Positions 15,043-22,922 of a stretch of 42,860 bases of DNA are shown here, piece after piece; the stretch's first letter is position 1; every line of letters starts with the position of its first letter. The stretch is from a virus. Location of the stretch: the IMG/VR virus record IMGVR_UViG_3300017991_000181, positions 1 through 42,860 of that record; one strand, given 5' to 3'. The notes under the pieces are model-generated. The model saw only the letters and a list, made by a program, of their open reading frames with translations. It was not told where the DNA came from and did no database searches. The translations under genes and the position numbers were made by a program.

Positions 15043-17139
15043 ATGGATATCTTTCTCGACTCTCTCCCGATCTATCTGGCGCCCGACGGCGCCTCGGTAC
15101 GTTACGAACCAAGGGCGGAGATCCGGAGACGGTACGACGGGACGCTCCGCTCTTCGATAACGAGCTCGAGAGGCTTCGTCCGGGTATGGGAACTCCGGAC
15201 GCCGGAGGAAGACGCCTCGACGATCGAGACGCTTGTCGCGGCCCTCTCTGGCGGCTCCTTGACGTTCTCCGGCGATTTGGTCGCCTCCGGAGGGGTCAAG
15301 GTCTACCCGAGGGAGATAACGCGTAGAATCGGCCGTAACGCCGATTACGCGACGCTTTCGTTCGAGCTATGGGAAGACGCCACGATCGCCGACGAGCGGA
15401 AGGAGCTCGTCCGGGTATTCGTCGCGGACTCGACCGATCATTTGCAAAACCTCTCCGAGTGGTTTATCGGCGCGACGATTCAAGCCGACGTCGAGAGTTT
15501 CGCGAAGACGGCGTCGGTTCGTTTCTGGCGGGAGACTCAGTCGGAGTCGAAGGCGCCGCTAATGAACGACCCGCAACCGATCGCGCCAGGGAGAAGGATC
15601 CTCCTCGAGACGGCGATTATCGGGCTCGACGAGGCGGTCGAGGAGGGCGATTGGGAATTTCTCTTCGAGGGCCGGATCGACGACACGGCTTGGGGCGGGA
15701 ACGCGTCGGAGATCGTCGTCCCATGTCGGGACAAAGCCGGCCGGCTCCATGACGCTTGGGTCCTCGACGAGACGGAATACGGCGACAACGTCTCGCCGAC
15801 TCCGATCGAAGACGTTATGCAAGCGATCCTCGACGATAACCTTACGGTGAATCCGCCGACGATCTACGTCGAGGGCGACCCGGACTTCGGGATAATCGAG
15901 TACACTCAGCAACGCCAGAGCTTGCAAGACGCGATAATCGCCCTCCGGGATAACATCGGTTGGGACTTCCGCGCCAAATGGAACGCGTCGGACCAAGAGA
16001 ACCAACTCACTTTATACGAGCCGGACCGGGACAAGACGACGCCCGACCATATCTTCGACGCCGACGATTACTTCGAAATAACGGAGGTCGAGCTCTCGGC
16101 CCTCGGCGTCCGGAATTACGTAATTGTCGATTGGGATACGGACGAGGCCGCGGTCGTCGCGGAGGACTCGAGCTCGATCGCGGAGTATGCGAACGAAGAG
16201 AACGACGGGATTTACCCGCTCCTCCTCGACGAGACCGGTAACCTCCAAATAAACTCGCAAGCGAAGGCGCTTGCCCTGGCGGAGGCGATCCTCGCTGAGA
16301 CGGCTTTCCCGGCTCTCTCACATACGGCGAGGAACGCGTTCGTCCCGGAAATCGAGATCGGCGATCTCTGTCGGTACCCGGCGAACGGCGTTCATTACAA
16401 CGCGGCCCAAGACGTCGCGATAACCGGGTACACGCATGAGATACGGCCGGAGGGGAACTCGACGACGATCCTCTCGAGAGGGAGCCCGCGAGGATCGGTT
16501 ACGCGTTGGTATACGAAGGCGAAGGCGGCGACGGTCCGGGAGGTCGTCCGGGAGGTCGTCGAAGAGGAGACGGATCCGACGACGCTGGCGGATCGGATCG
16601 AGTTTTACTATACGACGCCGTACGGACCCGGGTACTCTCAGGAATCGACGGCCGCCGAAAGTCTCGGCGGGTACATATCCAAGACCAAGCTTACGTCCGG
16701 TCTTTATGGGCTCTTCCGGAAGGTAACGGCCGCGGAGGCGACGGCCGGGATTACGCTTTACCGGTCGGTCGCGATTATCAATACCGACCAAACGAGCTCG
16801 CCGGAGCAATGGGAAGGCGTCCTCGCGTTTGTCTCTCCGGAGGACGGCGCGAGCGGCGAATATACTTGGTCCTTCGCGGTCGATCCTGTCGGCGTCGTCG
16901 ACGTAACGGACGAGACGCAACAGGGATCAATCTCGTCGTACGAAGAGGCTCCGCCCGACGCGTCGCCGGCCCTCTCTTGGACGAGCCCGCTTGAGGACGG
17001 GAGCCCGCTCCTCGACGTCGGTACGATCGGCCCTCAAGAGGGCGTAATCGTTCATATCAAACTCGAGGTAACGGCGGGAGCGAGCGGACAGTTTACGGAC
17101 GAGTCTTTGATCTTCGAAGACCAAGTACCGGCGGGTTAA
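15043..17139 (+). CDS. baseplate hub/tail-tip protein (Dit-Tal type)
   Basis: A 698-residue protein that starts right after the small Dit-like gene. Residues 1-125 look like a Dit-type beta-sandwich. Residues 130-480 look like a hub domain of the gp27/Tal kind: long beta stretches, GRRILLETAIIGLDEAVEEG, EDVMQAILDD, LQDAIIALRDNIGWDFRAKW, EIEIGDLCRYP. After a helical linker (ATVREVVREVVEEETDPTTL, about 505-524) comes a C-terminal beta-rich part of about 170 residues. This is the usual place for the protein that closes the tail tube and carries the fibres. No peptidase motif is obvious. Confidence 0.65.
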   Translation: MDIFLDSLPIYLAPDGASVRYEPRAEIRRRYDGTLRSSITSSRGFVRVWELRTPEEDASTIETLVAALSGGSLTFSGDLVASGGVKVYPREITRRIGRNADYATLSFELWEDATIADERKELVRVFVADSTDHLQNLSEWFIGATIQADVESFAKTASVRFWRETQSESKAPLMNDPQPIAPGRRILLETAIIGLDEAVEEGDWEFLFEGRIDDTAWGGNASEIVVPCRDKAGRLHDAWVLDETEYGDNVSPTPIEDVMQAILDDNLTVNPPTIYVEGDPDFGIIEYTQQRQSLQDAIIALRDNIGWDFRAKWNASDQENQLTLYEPDRDKTTPDHIFDADDYFEITEVELSALGVRNYVIVDWDTDEAAVVAEDSSSIAEYANEENDGIYPLLLDETGNLQINSQAKALALAEAILAETAFPALSHTARNAFVPEIEIGDLCRYPANGVHYNAAQDVAITGYTHEIRPEGNSTTILSRGSPRGSVTRWYTKAKAATVREVVREVVEEETDPTTLADRIEFYYTTPYGPGYSQESTAAESLGGYISKTKLTSGLYGLFRKVTAAEATAGITLYRSVAIINTDQTSSPEQWEGVLAFVSPEDGASGEYTWSFAVDPVGVVDVTDETQQGSISSYEEAPPDASPALSWTSPLEDGSPLLDVGTIGPQEGVIVHIKLEVTAGASGQFTDESLIFEDQVPAG

Positions 17140-19272
17140 ATGTGGATACTACTCCTCTCTCTCTCGCTTTGGGTGGCCGGCGTGGCTGAATCGCTCGACC
17201 TCATTTCGCCGATTCCGTCGACGCAACCGACCGGCGTTTCCGTATGGAAGGGCGTCCGTTGGTCTCCGGATGGGACGTACCTCGCCGTAACCGGCGACGA
17301 TAACGAGGTTCTTCTTTACAAGTGGGACGGCTCGAGCCTCTCGTACCTCAATACGTACGACCCTCAAAGCTCCGGGTATACCGGGACGCTTTATCCGATT
17401 ACGCTGGCTTGGGATCCGAGCTCGACGTACCTCGCCGTCGGTATGCGAGGCGGCGATAACGCGTCGGGCGATTGGCATAGTTCGGTCGCTTGGTTCAAGA
17501 GGACAGGCGATACGCTCTCGCTTATGCCGAAGGTCGAGACGATCCACCCGGACGACGACGCGGGTCAACCGGACGTTTACGCCCTCGATTGGCACCCTTC
17601 GGGAGAGTACCTCGTCGCCGGCCATTACAAGCGATATCGGAACGCCTTAACGGTCTTCAAGCGGACGGGCGATACGTCGCTCGATATCGTCTTCCCGGAT
17701 CCGGCCCTCGAGGCGTTCGAACATCCTCATTACGGCGAGTGGCAACTTTGGGAAGACGATCCTTTCTCGGACGTATACGGCGCCTCTTGGGCCGACTCGA
17801 CGTACCTCGCGGTCGCGCATTGGGGCGGAGACTCGGGTCTTCACTATCTCAATATGTACGAGTGGGACGACGTCGCGGAGGAGCTCTCCCTCGTCGACGG
17901 CGGAGCTCCGGCTCTCCCGGATTATCTCTATCCGTATGACATAGAATTCGACCCGACCGGAACGTACCTCGCTTATGCGACGGACGGATACGACGCGAGC
18001 CCGGCCGACTCCGACGGAGCTCTTGTCCGGATTTATAAGCACAACGGGAGCGGGACGCTTACGGATCTCGAGGTCGCGTTTAATAACCCTGGCGGCGACG
18101 GCGAGACGGTTTGGGGCAAGCCGTCATGGGACGCGACCGGAAGGTACCTTGTAATCCCGTACGAGGGCCGCTCCGGGCCTTGGGGCTCTTGGACGTACTT
18201 CTCGGGCGTAATGTGGCTTGAGAGGACGGGAGACGCTTTCTCGGTCCTTCCCGGGCATTTCGACGCATACGACGGGCTCGGTTGGGGCGACGGCTCCTCG
18301 AGGGTCGGCGACGTCTACTCGACGCATTGGCACCCGAGCGACGCGGTTATCGCGGTCGTCGCTGGCGACTCCGGCTTTACCGAGAGGCTCTTCCTTCTCA
18401 CTCCGACCGGGATCGCCGGAGAGGAAGAGCTCCCGTCCGGAGCGGCGTTAAAGATCCTTCCGCTCCTTACGACGATCGGGAACCCGAACATGGCGGATAT
18501 TACGTCGGTTTGGGATCCATGGCGGAACGATTTTTGGGAAGAGAATTACGGCGAGTGGCCGGAGGAGCATGCTCTCCACCCGAGGAACCGCGGTCTCGCT
18601 ATGCCGGTCGAGAAATGGGACGGGTACTCGAACCTCGACCATGAGCTTTACGAGAACTCGGCGGAGCTCTACCGGTTCGCGGCTGGCGACGAGCTCTTTT
18701 TCCGGGTCTTCCCTCCTTGGAGAGGGTACGATACCGGTTACGCGATTCAGAGCTTTTCTTTCCGAATGTACGACGTCGAAAACAATCTCTTCGACGCATA
18801 TGTTCAGGCGTACAAGTCGGGCGTTACGACGGTTCTTTTCTTCTACATTTATACCGACAACGGCGCGAGCTCGACGGACGTTACGAACTTCGAGCCTCTT
18901 TATTGGGACCATTTGGACGACTTCCGTTGGTTCCGGTTCCGGTATGACGGGACGCATTTCTATATCGAGGCCGCGAAGACGGCTCTCGATTCCTGGGAGA
19001 TCCTTACGGCGACGGACGACGCGGTCTCTCCGCCGGACGTTTACGAGGCGAAGCTCGAGCTCCTAAGCTCGCCGAAGGACCTTCTTATCGTTCCGTACGC
19101 TCGTTGCCGGACGTCGCAATACGACGACTTCGATCCGCTCCCGGGTTGGTGGGGCCCGTTCAATCCGACGCCGTATCAAGCGACTCTCCCGCTCCTGACG
19201 ACGATTGGAAACCCGATTGTCGGGGGCGGAAACATAAAGACGTTACCTCTCTTGACGAGAATCGAAGGGTAA
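17140..19272 (+). CDS. tail protein with seven-repeat WD40-like beta-propeller plus lectin-like domain
   Basis: A 710-residue protein. Seven repeats with the core W-x-P-[SD]-G-x-YLAV are visible; the W-x-P-like positions are near 41, 91, 151, 217 (W-A), 270, 330 and 397. This suggests one seven-bladed propeller over residues 35-435. Residues 450-680 look like a concanavalin/LamG-type beta-sandwich. The decapeptide LPLLTTIGNP occurs at 440-449 and about 683-692 and partly (LPLLTRIEG) at the very end, so it may be a linker repeat. The first 16 residues are hydrophobic; with the ATG at 17140 (only GGCGGG upstream) this could be a signal-like start. A GTG at 17182 would remove most of it. Likely role: host-surface binding at the tail tip. 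Confidence 0.65.
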   Translation: MWILLLSLSLWVAGVAESLDLISPIPSTQPTGVSVWKGVRWSPDGTYLAVTGDDNEVLLYKWDGSSLSYLNTYDPQSSGYTGTLYPITLAWDPSSTYLAVGMRGGDNASGDWHSSVAWFKRTGDTLSLMPKVETIHPDDDAGQPDVYALDWHPSGEYLVAGHYKRYRNALTVFKRTGDTSLDIVFPDPALEAFEHPHYGEWQLWEDDPFSDVYGASWADSTYLAVAHWGGDSGLHYLNMYEWDDVAEELSLVDGGAPALPDYLYPYDIEFDPTGTYLAYATDGYDASPADSDGALVRIYKHNGSGTLTDLEVAFNNPGGDGETVWGKPSWDATGRYLVIPYEGRSGPWGSWTYFSGVMWLERTGDAFSVLPGHFDAYDGLGWGDGSSRVGDVYSTHWHPSDAVIAVVAGDSGFTERLFLLTPTGIAGEEELPSGAALKILPLLTTIGNPNMADITSVWDPWRNDFWEENYGEWPEEHALHPRNRGLAMPVEKWDGYSNLDHELYENSAELYRFAAGDELFFRVFPPWRGYDTGYAIQSFSFRMYDVENNLFDAYVQAYKSGVTTVLFFYIYTDNGASSTDVTNFEPLYWDHLDDFRWFRFRYDGTHFYIEAAKTALDSWEILTATDDAVSPPDVYEAKLELLSSPKDLLIVPYARCRTSQYDDFDPLPGWWGPFNPTPYQATLPLLTTIGNPIVGGGNIKTLPLLTRIEG

Positions 19273-19288
19273 AAAAGGAGGAAGGCAA

Positions 19289-19591
19289 ATGGCGAGTTAT
19301 TTCGACAGGTTCCTAAGAAAGGGCGACCAAGGAGGGCGGTCGGCGCATGATCCGCCGAGGCGAGTCAAGGCGATTGCTCCCGACGACTCGAGCGACCTCG
19401 AGTTTGTCTCGACGGCGTTTCAAGTCTTGGTCGCCGAGGACCTCAAGGTTATGACGGCGGCCGGCAACGTCGAGACAATCCCGGGCGAGTTTCTCGTCGC
19501 CGGCTTCCAGTATTCCGGCCAGCTCCGGAGGATCTACGCGACCGGGTCGGGCTCCGGCCATACGCAAGTTCTCATTTGGGGCCCGGATTGA
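19289..19591 (+). CDS. spike-base-like small virion protein
   Basis: A 100-residue protein: a basic N-terminal stretch (RFLRKGDQGGRSAHDPPRR), then a beta-rich body beginning IAPDDSSDLEFVSTAFQVLV. It continues with an MTAAGNVETIP segment and a final YATGSGSGHTQVLIWG. This is the layout of the small phage/GTA proteins labelled spike base protein (Thr/Ser-Asp-x-x-x-Leu, a strand with Val-x-x-AGD-like turn, G-x-x-x-P, then an [IV]-x-A-T-G end). The AGGAGGAAGG site before ATG 19289 is very strong. It probably binds the tail tip; this is inference from resemblance and position. Confidence 0.5.
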   Translation: MASYFDRFLRKGDQGGRSAHDPPRRVKAIAPDDSSDLEFVSTAFQVLVAEDLKVMTAAGNVETIPGEFLVAGFQYSGQLRRIYATGSGSGHTQVLIWGPD

Positions 19592-19610
19592 TCGGAAAGG
19601 AGCGTATGCA

Positions 19611-20006
19611 ATGACGGAGAGCCAGAGGGTTTTAAGGGAGCTCGAGGAGCTAACGCCGGCCCTTCCAAATCTCGTCGCGGCGCCAGGATCCGAGAGCGTC
19701 GTCGTCTACAAGGGCGAAGGAGGCGATTCGTTCGGCTTCCTTACTTGGAGCTCGGAAGACGGCGCGATCGCGACTCAACGGGTCCTCATGCCCGCTGGCG
19801 TCCGGTTCCCTCCGCACCACCACAAGGAGCATGAATGGCTCTTTGTCTATAAAGGTCGATTCCTCCTTACGGTCGACGGAGAGATCGAGGAAGTCGCTCC
19901 GGGCGGTTGGAAGCATATCCCGCCAGAGGTCCCGCATAGCGCGACGGCTGTCGAGGATACTTGGGTCTTTTGCGTCTCCATGCCCGCGGCGGAGGGGTAT
20001 CCTTGA
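19611..20006 (+). CDS. cupin-domain protein
   Basis: A 131-residue single-domain cupin. Motif 1 is visible as G-x5-HHHKEHE (G63, H69, H71, E75) followed by a strand and G82. Motif 2 is GGWKHIPPEVPHS (98-110) with the metal-binding His at 109. These His and Glu residues normally hold a divalent metal. Small cupins may be sugar isomerases, dioxygenases or plain binding proteins, and the reaction cannot be read from sequence. It lies between tail-tip and membrane-protein genes, an unusual place for a metabolic enzyme. GGAAAGGAG precedes ATG 19611; the stop overlaps the next TTG. Confidence 0.75.
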   Translation: MTESQRVLRELEELTPALPNLVAAPGSESVVVYKGEGGDSFGFLTWSSEDGAIATQRVLMPAGVRFPPHHHKEHEWLFVYKGRFLLTVDGEIEEVAPGGWKHIPPEVPHSATAVEDTWVFCVSMPAAEGYP

Positions 20007-20245
20007 ACCCATCCGAGCTTGTACCTCGTACGCCCGCGGCGGAGGACGAGCCTTGGGTCAAATGGTCTGCCCATGTTCTTTACATGGTCAAGGCCAATCA
20101 TTCGGCAATCGAGGATCTTAGGGTCGAGAACGCCTTGCTTCGATCCCGGATCGCGGTTGCCGAAGTTCGAGCCGGGTTCGTTGGTTTGGTCGGGGGCGTT
20201 CTCCCGGCCCTCGGCGTCTTGGTTTACTTCCTTGTCTCGCAATAG
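20003..20245 (+). CDS. small membrane protein, coiled coil plus C-terminal TM (XhlA-like layout)
   Basis: An 80-residue protein. TTG 20003 overlaps the cupin stop (TTGA) and has GGAGGGG 5 bases upstream. Residues 30-55 form a short heptad-like helix (SAIEDLRVENALLRSRIAV), followed by one transmembrane helix at about 57-78 (GFVGLVGGVLPALGVLVYFL). This layout is like the XhlA family of phage lysis-associated proteins, in which a cytoplasmic coiled coil precedes a C-terminal anchor. It starts a run of three small membrane proteins. Function as a holin partner is inferred. Confidence 0.6.
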   Translation: MNPSELVPRTPAAEDEPWVKWSAHVLYMVKANHSAIEDLRVENALLRSRIAVAEVRAGFVGLVGGVLPALGVLVYFLVSQ

Positions 20246-20257
20246 GAGGCCGAGCAA

Positions 20258-20617
20258 ATGTTCGACGGTTTCTTTTTGAAGGTCCGGGCGTGGAGGTCGA
20301 AGTGGTGGAAGATACTTACCTATTCCGACGAGACGACTTGGGGAGCTCATTTCGTTCTCGTTATGTTCGGGACGGTTGTCCCGGCGGCGCTCGCTTCCTG
20401 GCTCTTCGGCCTTACGGTCGGGACGATTGTCGGCTTCGCTTTCTCCGAACTTTGGCTCCTCTTTATGAGCGGGAGAGAGGTTGTCGATTACTTCCGGCAC
20501 GTTATCGCCAAAGACCCGTTCGAGGACTTTGTCCGGGACGGGATCGGCGATATCGTCGGGCCCTTGCTCGTACACCTTCTTTGGTGGGTCGGGCTTCTCT
20601 CCTTAATCGTCTTCTAG
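20258..20617 (+). CDS. membrane protein, 119 aa (holin candidate)
   Basis: Hydrophobic segments lie at about 29-52 (WGAHFVLVMFGTVVPAALAS), 53-70 and 98-118 (VGPLLVHLLWWVGLLSLIVF), with a charged helix between (EVVDYFRHVIAKDPFEDFV). The N-terminus is basic and aromatic (VRAWRSKWWK). AGGAGG is 10 bases before ATG 20258. Two or three membrane helices and the location in a cluster with other small membrane proteins suggest a holin or a related lysis protein. No family is recognised with certainty. Confidence 0.6.
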   Translation: MFDGFFLKVRAWRSKWWKILTYSDETTWGAHFVLVMFGTVVPAALASWLFGLTVGTIVGFAFSELWLLFMSGREVVDYFRHVIAKDPFEDFVRDGIGDIVGPLLVHLLWWVGLLSLIVF

Positions 20618-20626
20618 GGGGCCGCA

Positions 20627-20866
20627 ATGCCCGAAAAAACGTCGTCTTGGCATAGGGGCTCCCGATTCTACCGGGTCGGGTCTCACGCCCTTTATATCGC
20701 ATCCTCGTTCGTCTTCCTGGCGGGCGGATTCCGGCCCGAATTTGTTCAAGAGGCGATCGGAGCGTTTACGCTTGTCGCCGGCCTCCTCCTCGGCGGCTCG
20801 ACTTGGACGAACCTCAAGGAGCGGGATACGGAGCGAGCTCGCGTCGAAGCTAACGGCGCGGGATGA
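20627..20866 (+). CDS. small membrane protein, 79 aa (holin candidate)
   Basis: Two predicted membrane helices at about 19-33 (SHALYIASSFVFLAG) and 43-60 (AIGAFTLVAGLLLGG), with a short loop between and a charged C-terminal tail (TNLKERDTERARVEANG). Two helices with a hydrophilic, highly charged tail is a common class II holin layout. The stop overlaps the next ATG at 20863. The neighbouring 119-residue membrane protein is an equally good holin candidate, so the two could be a holin/antiholin pair. Confidence 0.6.
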   Translation: MPEKTSSWHRGSRFYRVGSHALYIASSFVFLAGGFRPEFVQEAIGAFTLVAGLLLGGSTWTNLKERDTERARVEANGAG

Positions 20867-21087
20867 TTTGGAGCCGGCTTAGTTGCGACCTTTGCGGTAC
20901 GCTCGGGCCTTCTCTCAAGGGGAGACCTCGGGCGACTGAGCTTCGAAGGGTTTCGAGGGAGAACGGTTGGGCCCGGGTCGAGCTCGAGGGGAAGACTCGG
21001 GACGTTTGTCCGGCTTGCCGAGGATTGGGTAGGAAAGAACAAGAGCGAATCGTAAGGAGCAACGTTGGACGGTCGGAAGGTTCATAG
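20863..21087 (+). CDS. small zinc-ribbon protein
   Basis: A 74-residue protein with two Cys pairs: CDLCG at 8-12 and CPACRG at 49-54, probably one zinc-binding site. Between them is a basic stretch (KGRPRATELRRVSREN). ATG overlaps the upstream stop (ATGA). No family is recognised. Similar tiny zinc-binding proteins recur near the end of the window (39310, 40904, 41553, 42630). Confidence 0.6.
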   Translation: MIWSRLSCDLCGTLGPSLKGRPRATELRRVSRENGWARVELEGKTRDVCPACRGLGRKEQERIVRSNVGRSEGS

Positions 21088-21095
21088 GGGGGAGC

Positions 21096-21503
21096 ATGGG
21101 AAGAAGGATAAACCCGGTATACGCCGAGCTCCGAAAAGAGCTCCGCCGGTTGGCTCGTTTCCTCCAAGTCCGGATATCGTCGAACGTTTCGACAGAGCCT
21201 TTCGCGATTCACAAGAGACTCGGGTATGCTCAAAGCGTACCGCTCGAGGACCTCTCGAAGATGGCCGGGACGCTCCTCTCTCTTCTCCCGGAGACGCCTT
21301 GCGAGTGCGGGCGTCTTCCGCATTTGGAAAACTGTAACCGGGTCCTCGCTCTCGAGTGGGAGACGGAGTTTTACAACCGTTGGGGACTCGTAAGGAAGTC
21401 GAATACCGAGCAAGTGCCGGAGGAACTCAAAGAAAAGGCGGGACAGCATGAAAAAGCTTCTTCTCGGGATCCTAGCGTTATCCCTCTTCGCCGTTCCGGG
21501 TAA
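21096..21503 (+). CDS. hypothetical protein, 135 aa
   Basis: ATG 21096 has GGGGGG close upstream. The N-terminus is helical and basic (RINPVYAELRKELRRLARFL). A Cys-containing stretch (TPCECGRLPHLENCNRV, about 68-84) could bind zinc. The last 19 residues are read across the start of the next gene (56-base overlap, out of frame) and look less protein-like. The overlap is longer than elsewhere in this genome, but no earlier stop exists in the frame. Function not recognised. Confidence 0.55.
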   Translation: MGRRINPVYAELRKELRRLARFLQVRISSNVSTEPFAIHKRLGYAQSVPLEDLSKMAGTLLSLLPETPCECGRLPHLENCNRVLALEWETEFYNRWGLVRKSNTEQVPEELKEKAGQHEKASSRDPSVIPLRRSG

Positions 21504-22173
21504 CGCTCAAGAGGTCTCGGATACGATCCTCATTACGATAACGGGCCGGGTAACGGACGTCGTTCTCTCGGCCGAATACGTAACGCCGTTCCGGGTTGGC
21601 GACTCGGCTCTCTTCCTGGCGGAGGTAACCGACGAAGACGGCGACCCGATAAACGCCCTTATCTCGTTCTTCTCCGAGGACTCGACGGCGCTTCGAATTG
21701 AGCCAGTAATCGAGAACGGCGGGGCGGCTTCGAACGTAGGAATGGCGGTCGGGATCGCTCTCCGTAAAGCGTCGGTACGGGTTTGGGTCATGGTTGAACC
21801 GATCGGAGAAATGCGTCTCGCATCCTTTCGAGACGGCGAGCTTAATTGGAGTGGATACGATACCCTCCGACTCTACCGGGACGCGAGCGGAAACGTTATC
21901 GAGGACGACCCAAGGCACCTTATTCAATACTGCGCGTACCTTACTCGAGGAACGACGCTCGTCGCCGAGTCTCCTGGGCCGCCTACGTGTCCGACTGTCT
22001 TCCTTCCTGACCCGTCGCCCTCGGCCTTGCCCTTCGTTCTTGCTCGAAGGAGTGTCACTCGGGCCGAGCTCGGACGACTCGGACGCGGTTTGCCGGTCAA
22101 CCCGCATACGGATTCGTCGGGCGAGGAGGTAGCGATTCCGGAGCGTTCGGTTCGCGACCCTTGGGACCTTTGA
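21448..22173 (+). CDS. secreted protein with bacterial Ig-like domain
   Basis: A 241-residue protein with a clear Sec signal peptide: KK at 2-3, a leucine-rich core to about residue 15, and a cleavage-like PGNA before Gln-21. Residues 25-115 read like a Big-type Ig fold: GRVTDVVLSAEYVTPFRVGD, then LFLAEVTDEDGDPINALISF. That is the known order of strand, vGds, lxAxvxDxdGxPi and a following strand. The rest is unlike any family I know and includes two Cys that could pair (CAYLTRGTT and PPTCPTVF). No virion export is needed for signal-bearing proteins, so it likely acts in the infected cell's envelope. GGACAGC precedes ATG 21448. Confidence 0.65.
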   Translation: MKKLLLGILALSLFAVPGNAQEVSDTILITITGRVTDVVLSAEYVTPFRVGDSALFLAEVTDEDGDPINALISFFSEDSTALRIEPVIENGGAASNVGMAVGIALRKASVRVWVMVEPIGEMRLASFRDGELNWSGYDTLRLYRDASGNVIEDDPRHLIQYCAYLTRGTTLVAESPGPPTCPTVFLPDPSPSALPFVLARRSVTRAELGRLGRGLPVNPHTDSSGEEVAIPERSVRDPWDL

Positions 22174-22192
22174 GGAGGACTCCCGGGCGGTC

Positions 22193-22420
22193 ATGGGGCG
22201 AGATCGAGGCGGCCGGAAGGCTCCGGATAGCGAGCTCGAGGGCGATTGGTACAGAAAACGCTTTCCGACCGGACCCGGGGGGGCAATTCTTAAAGAAGAC
22301 GGCGCCGGCAAGATGAGGTATACCGACGCCCTCCGGACAACGGAGATTCAACAAATCATTTCCGAGGAGACCGAGCGCCGATACCTCGGCTCCGAACGGA
22401 AGAGACGCAAAAGGGAGTAA
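22193..22420 (+). CDS. hypothetical protein, 75 aa
   Basis: A small, very charged protein, basic at both ends (MGRDRGGRKAP and GSERKRRKRE). The middle segment MRYTDALRTTEIQQIISEET is probably helical. GAGGAGG lies 14 bases before ATG 22193 and a closer GGGCGG lies 2-8 bases before, so the start is likely but not certain. No family is recognised. It sits between the secreted Ig-like gene and the tail-fibre block. Confidence 0.5.
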   Translation: MGRDRGGRKAPDSELEGDWYRKRFPTGPGGAILKEDGAGKMRYTDALRTTEIQQIISEETERRYLGSERKRRKRE

Positions 22421-22426
22421 GGACAA

Positions 22427-22906
22427 ATGGGAGCGATCGCGGTTGGAATTCGGAAGTCGGCGTACGACGGCGCGACTTGGACTCAACAAACGGCCCTCCG
22501 GGCTTGTTGGGTAAACGTCGGTCTCTCGGAGAATCCTCCGGTCCGACTTCGGGCCGGCGACGACGAGCCCTTTTACGTCGCATATACCGAGGAGCTCACG
22601 GTTCGCGAGCTCGCGTATATGGGTTGTTTCGCGGCCCATATTACCGAGATCCCGGGCGGGTACGAGGTTCCTCTCCTCGACGACGAGGGCCCGCAAGCTT
22701 GGCGTAACGTCGATTGGCCGGCTATGCGTCCTCAAATCAAAAACTTTTGCGACGGGAAGGGCGTCGTTCTTCCTGGCAATCCCGGTTGGCCGGACGGCGA
22801 CGAGGCGAACTTTTACCAAGCGATCCTTGACGCGAATTCGGCTCCGGCTTGGATCCTCGCGGCGGACAGAATTCCGGAGACTTGGGGTCAACCCGATCCG
22901 GCCTAA
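22427..22906 (+). CDS. hypothetical protein, 159 aa, upstream of the tail fibre
   Basis: An acidic, aromatic-rich soluble protein (WTQQTALRACWVNVGLSEN, DEPFYVAYTEELTVRELAYM, PAWILAADRIPETWGQ). No membrane segment or known motif. AAGGAC is the nearest upstream ribosome-site-like element to ATG 22427. It directly precedes the giant fibre gene (17 bases apart), so a fibre-assembly or tail-tip role is possible, but nothing in the sequence proves it. Confidence 0.6.
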   Translation: MGAIAVGIRKSAYDGATWTQQTALRACWVNVGLSENPPVRLRAGDDEPFYVAYTEELTVRELAYMGCFAAHITEIPGGYEVPLLDDEGPQAWRNVDWPAMRPQIKNFCDGKGVVLPGNPGWPDGDEANFYQAILDANSAPAWILAADRIPETWGQPDPA

Positions 22907-22922
22907 GCGGTAAGGAGAAGAT

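Noticed and set aside
15960-16241. Several Arg-rich frames opposite or out of phase with the baseplate hub gene
   Set aside because: Arg/Gly-rich low-complexity products typical of shifted frames in GC-rich genes.
19982-20045. 14-bp direct repeat GCCCGCGGCGGAGG, 50 bases apart
   Set aside because: Both copies encode Pro-Ala-Ala-Glu in the genome's favourite codons, so chance or a tiny duplication; no clear role.
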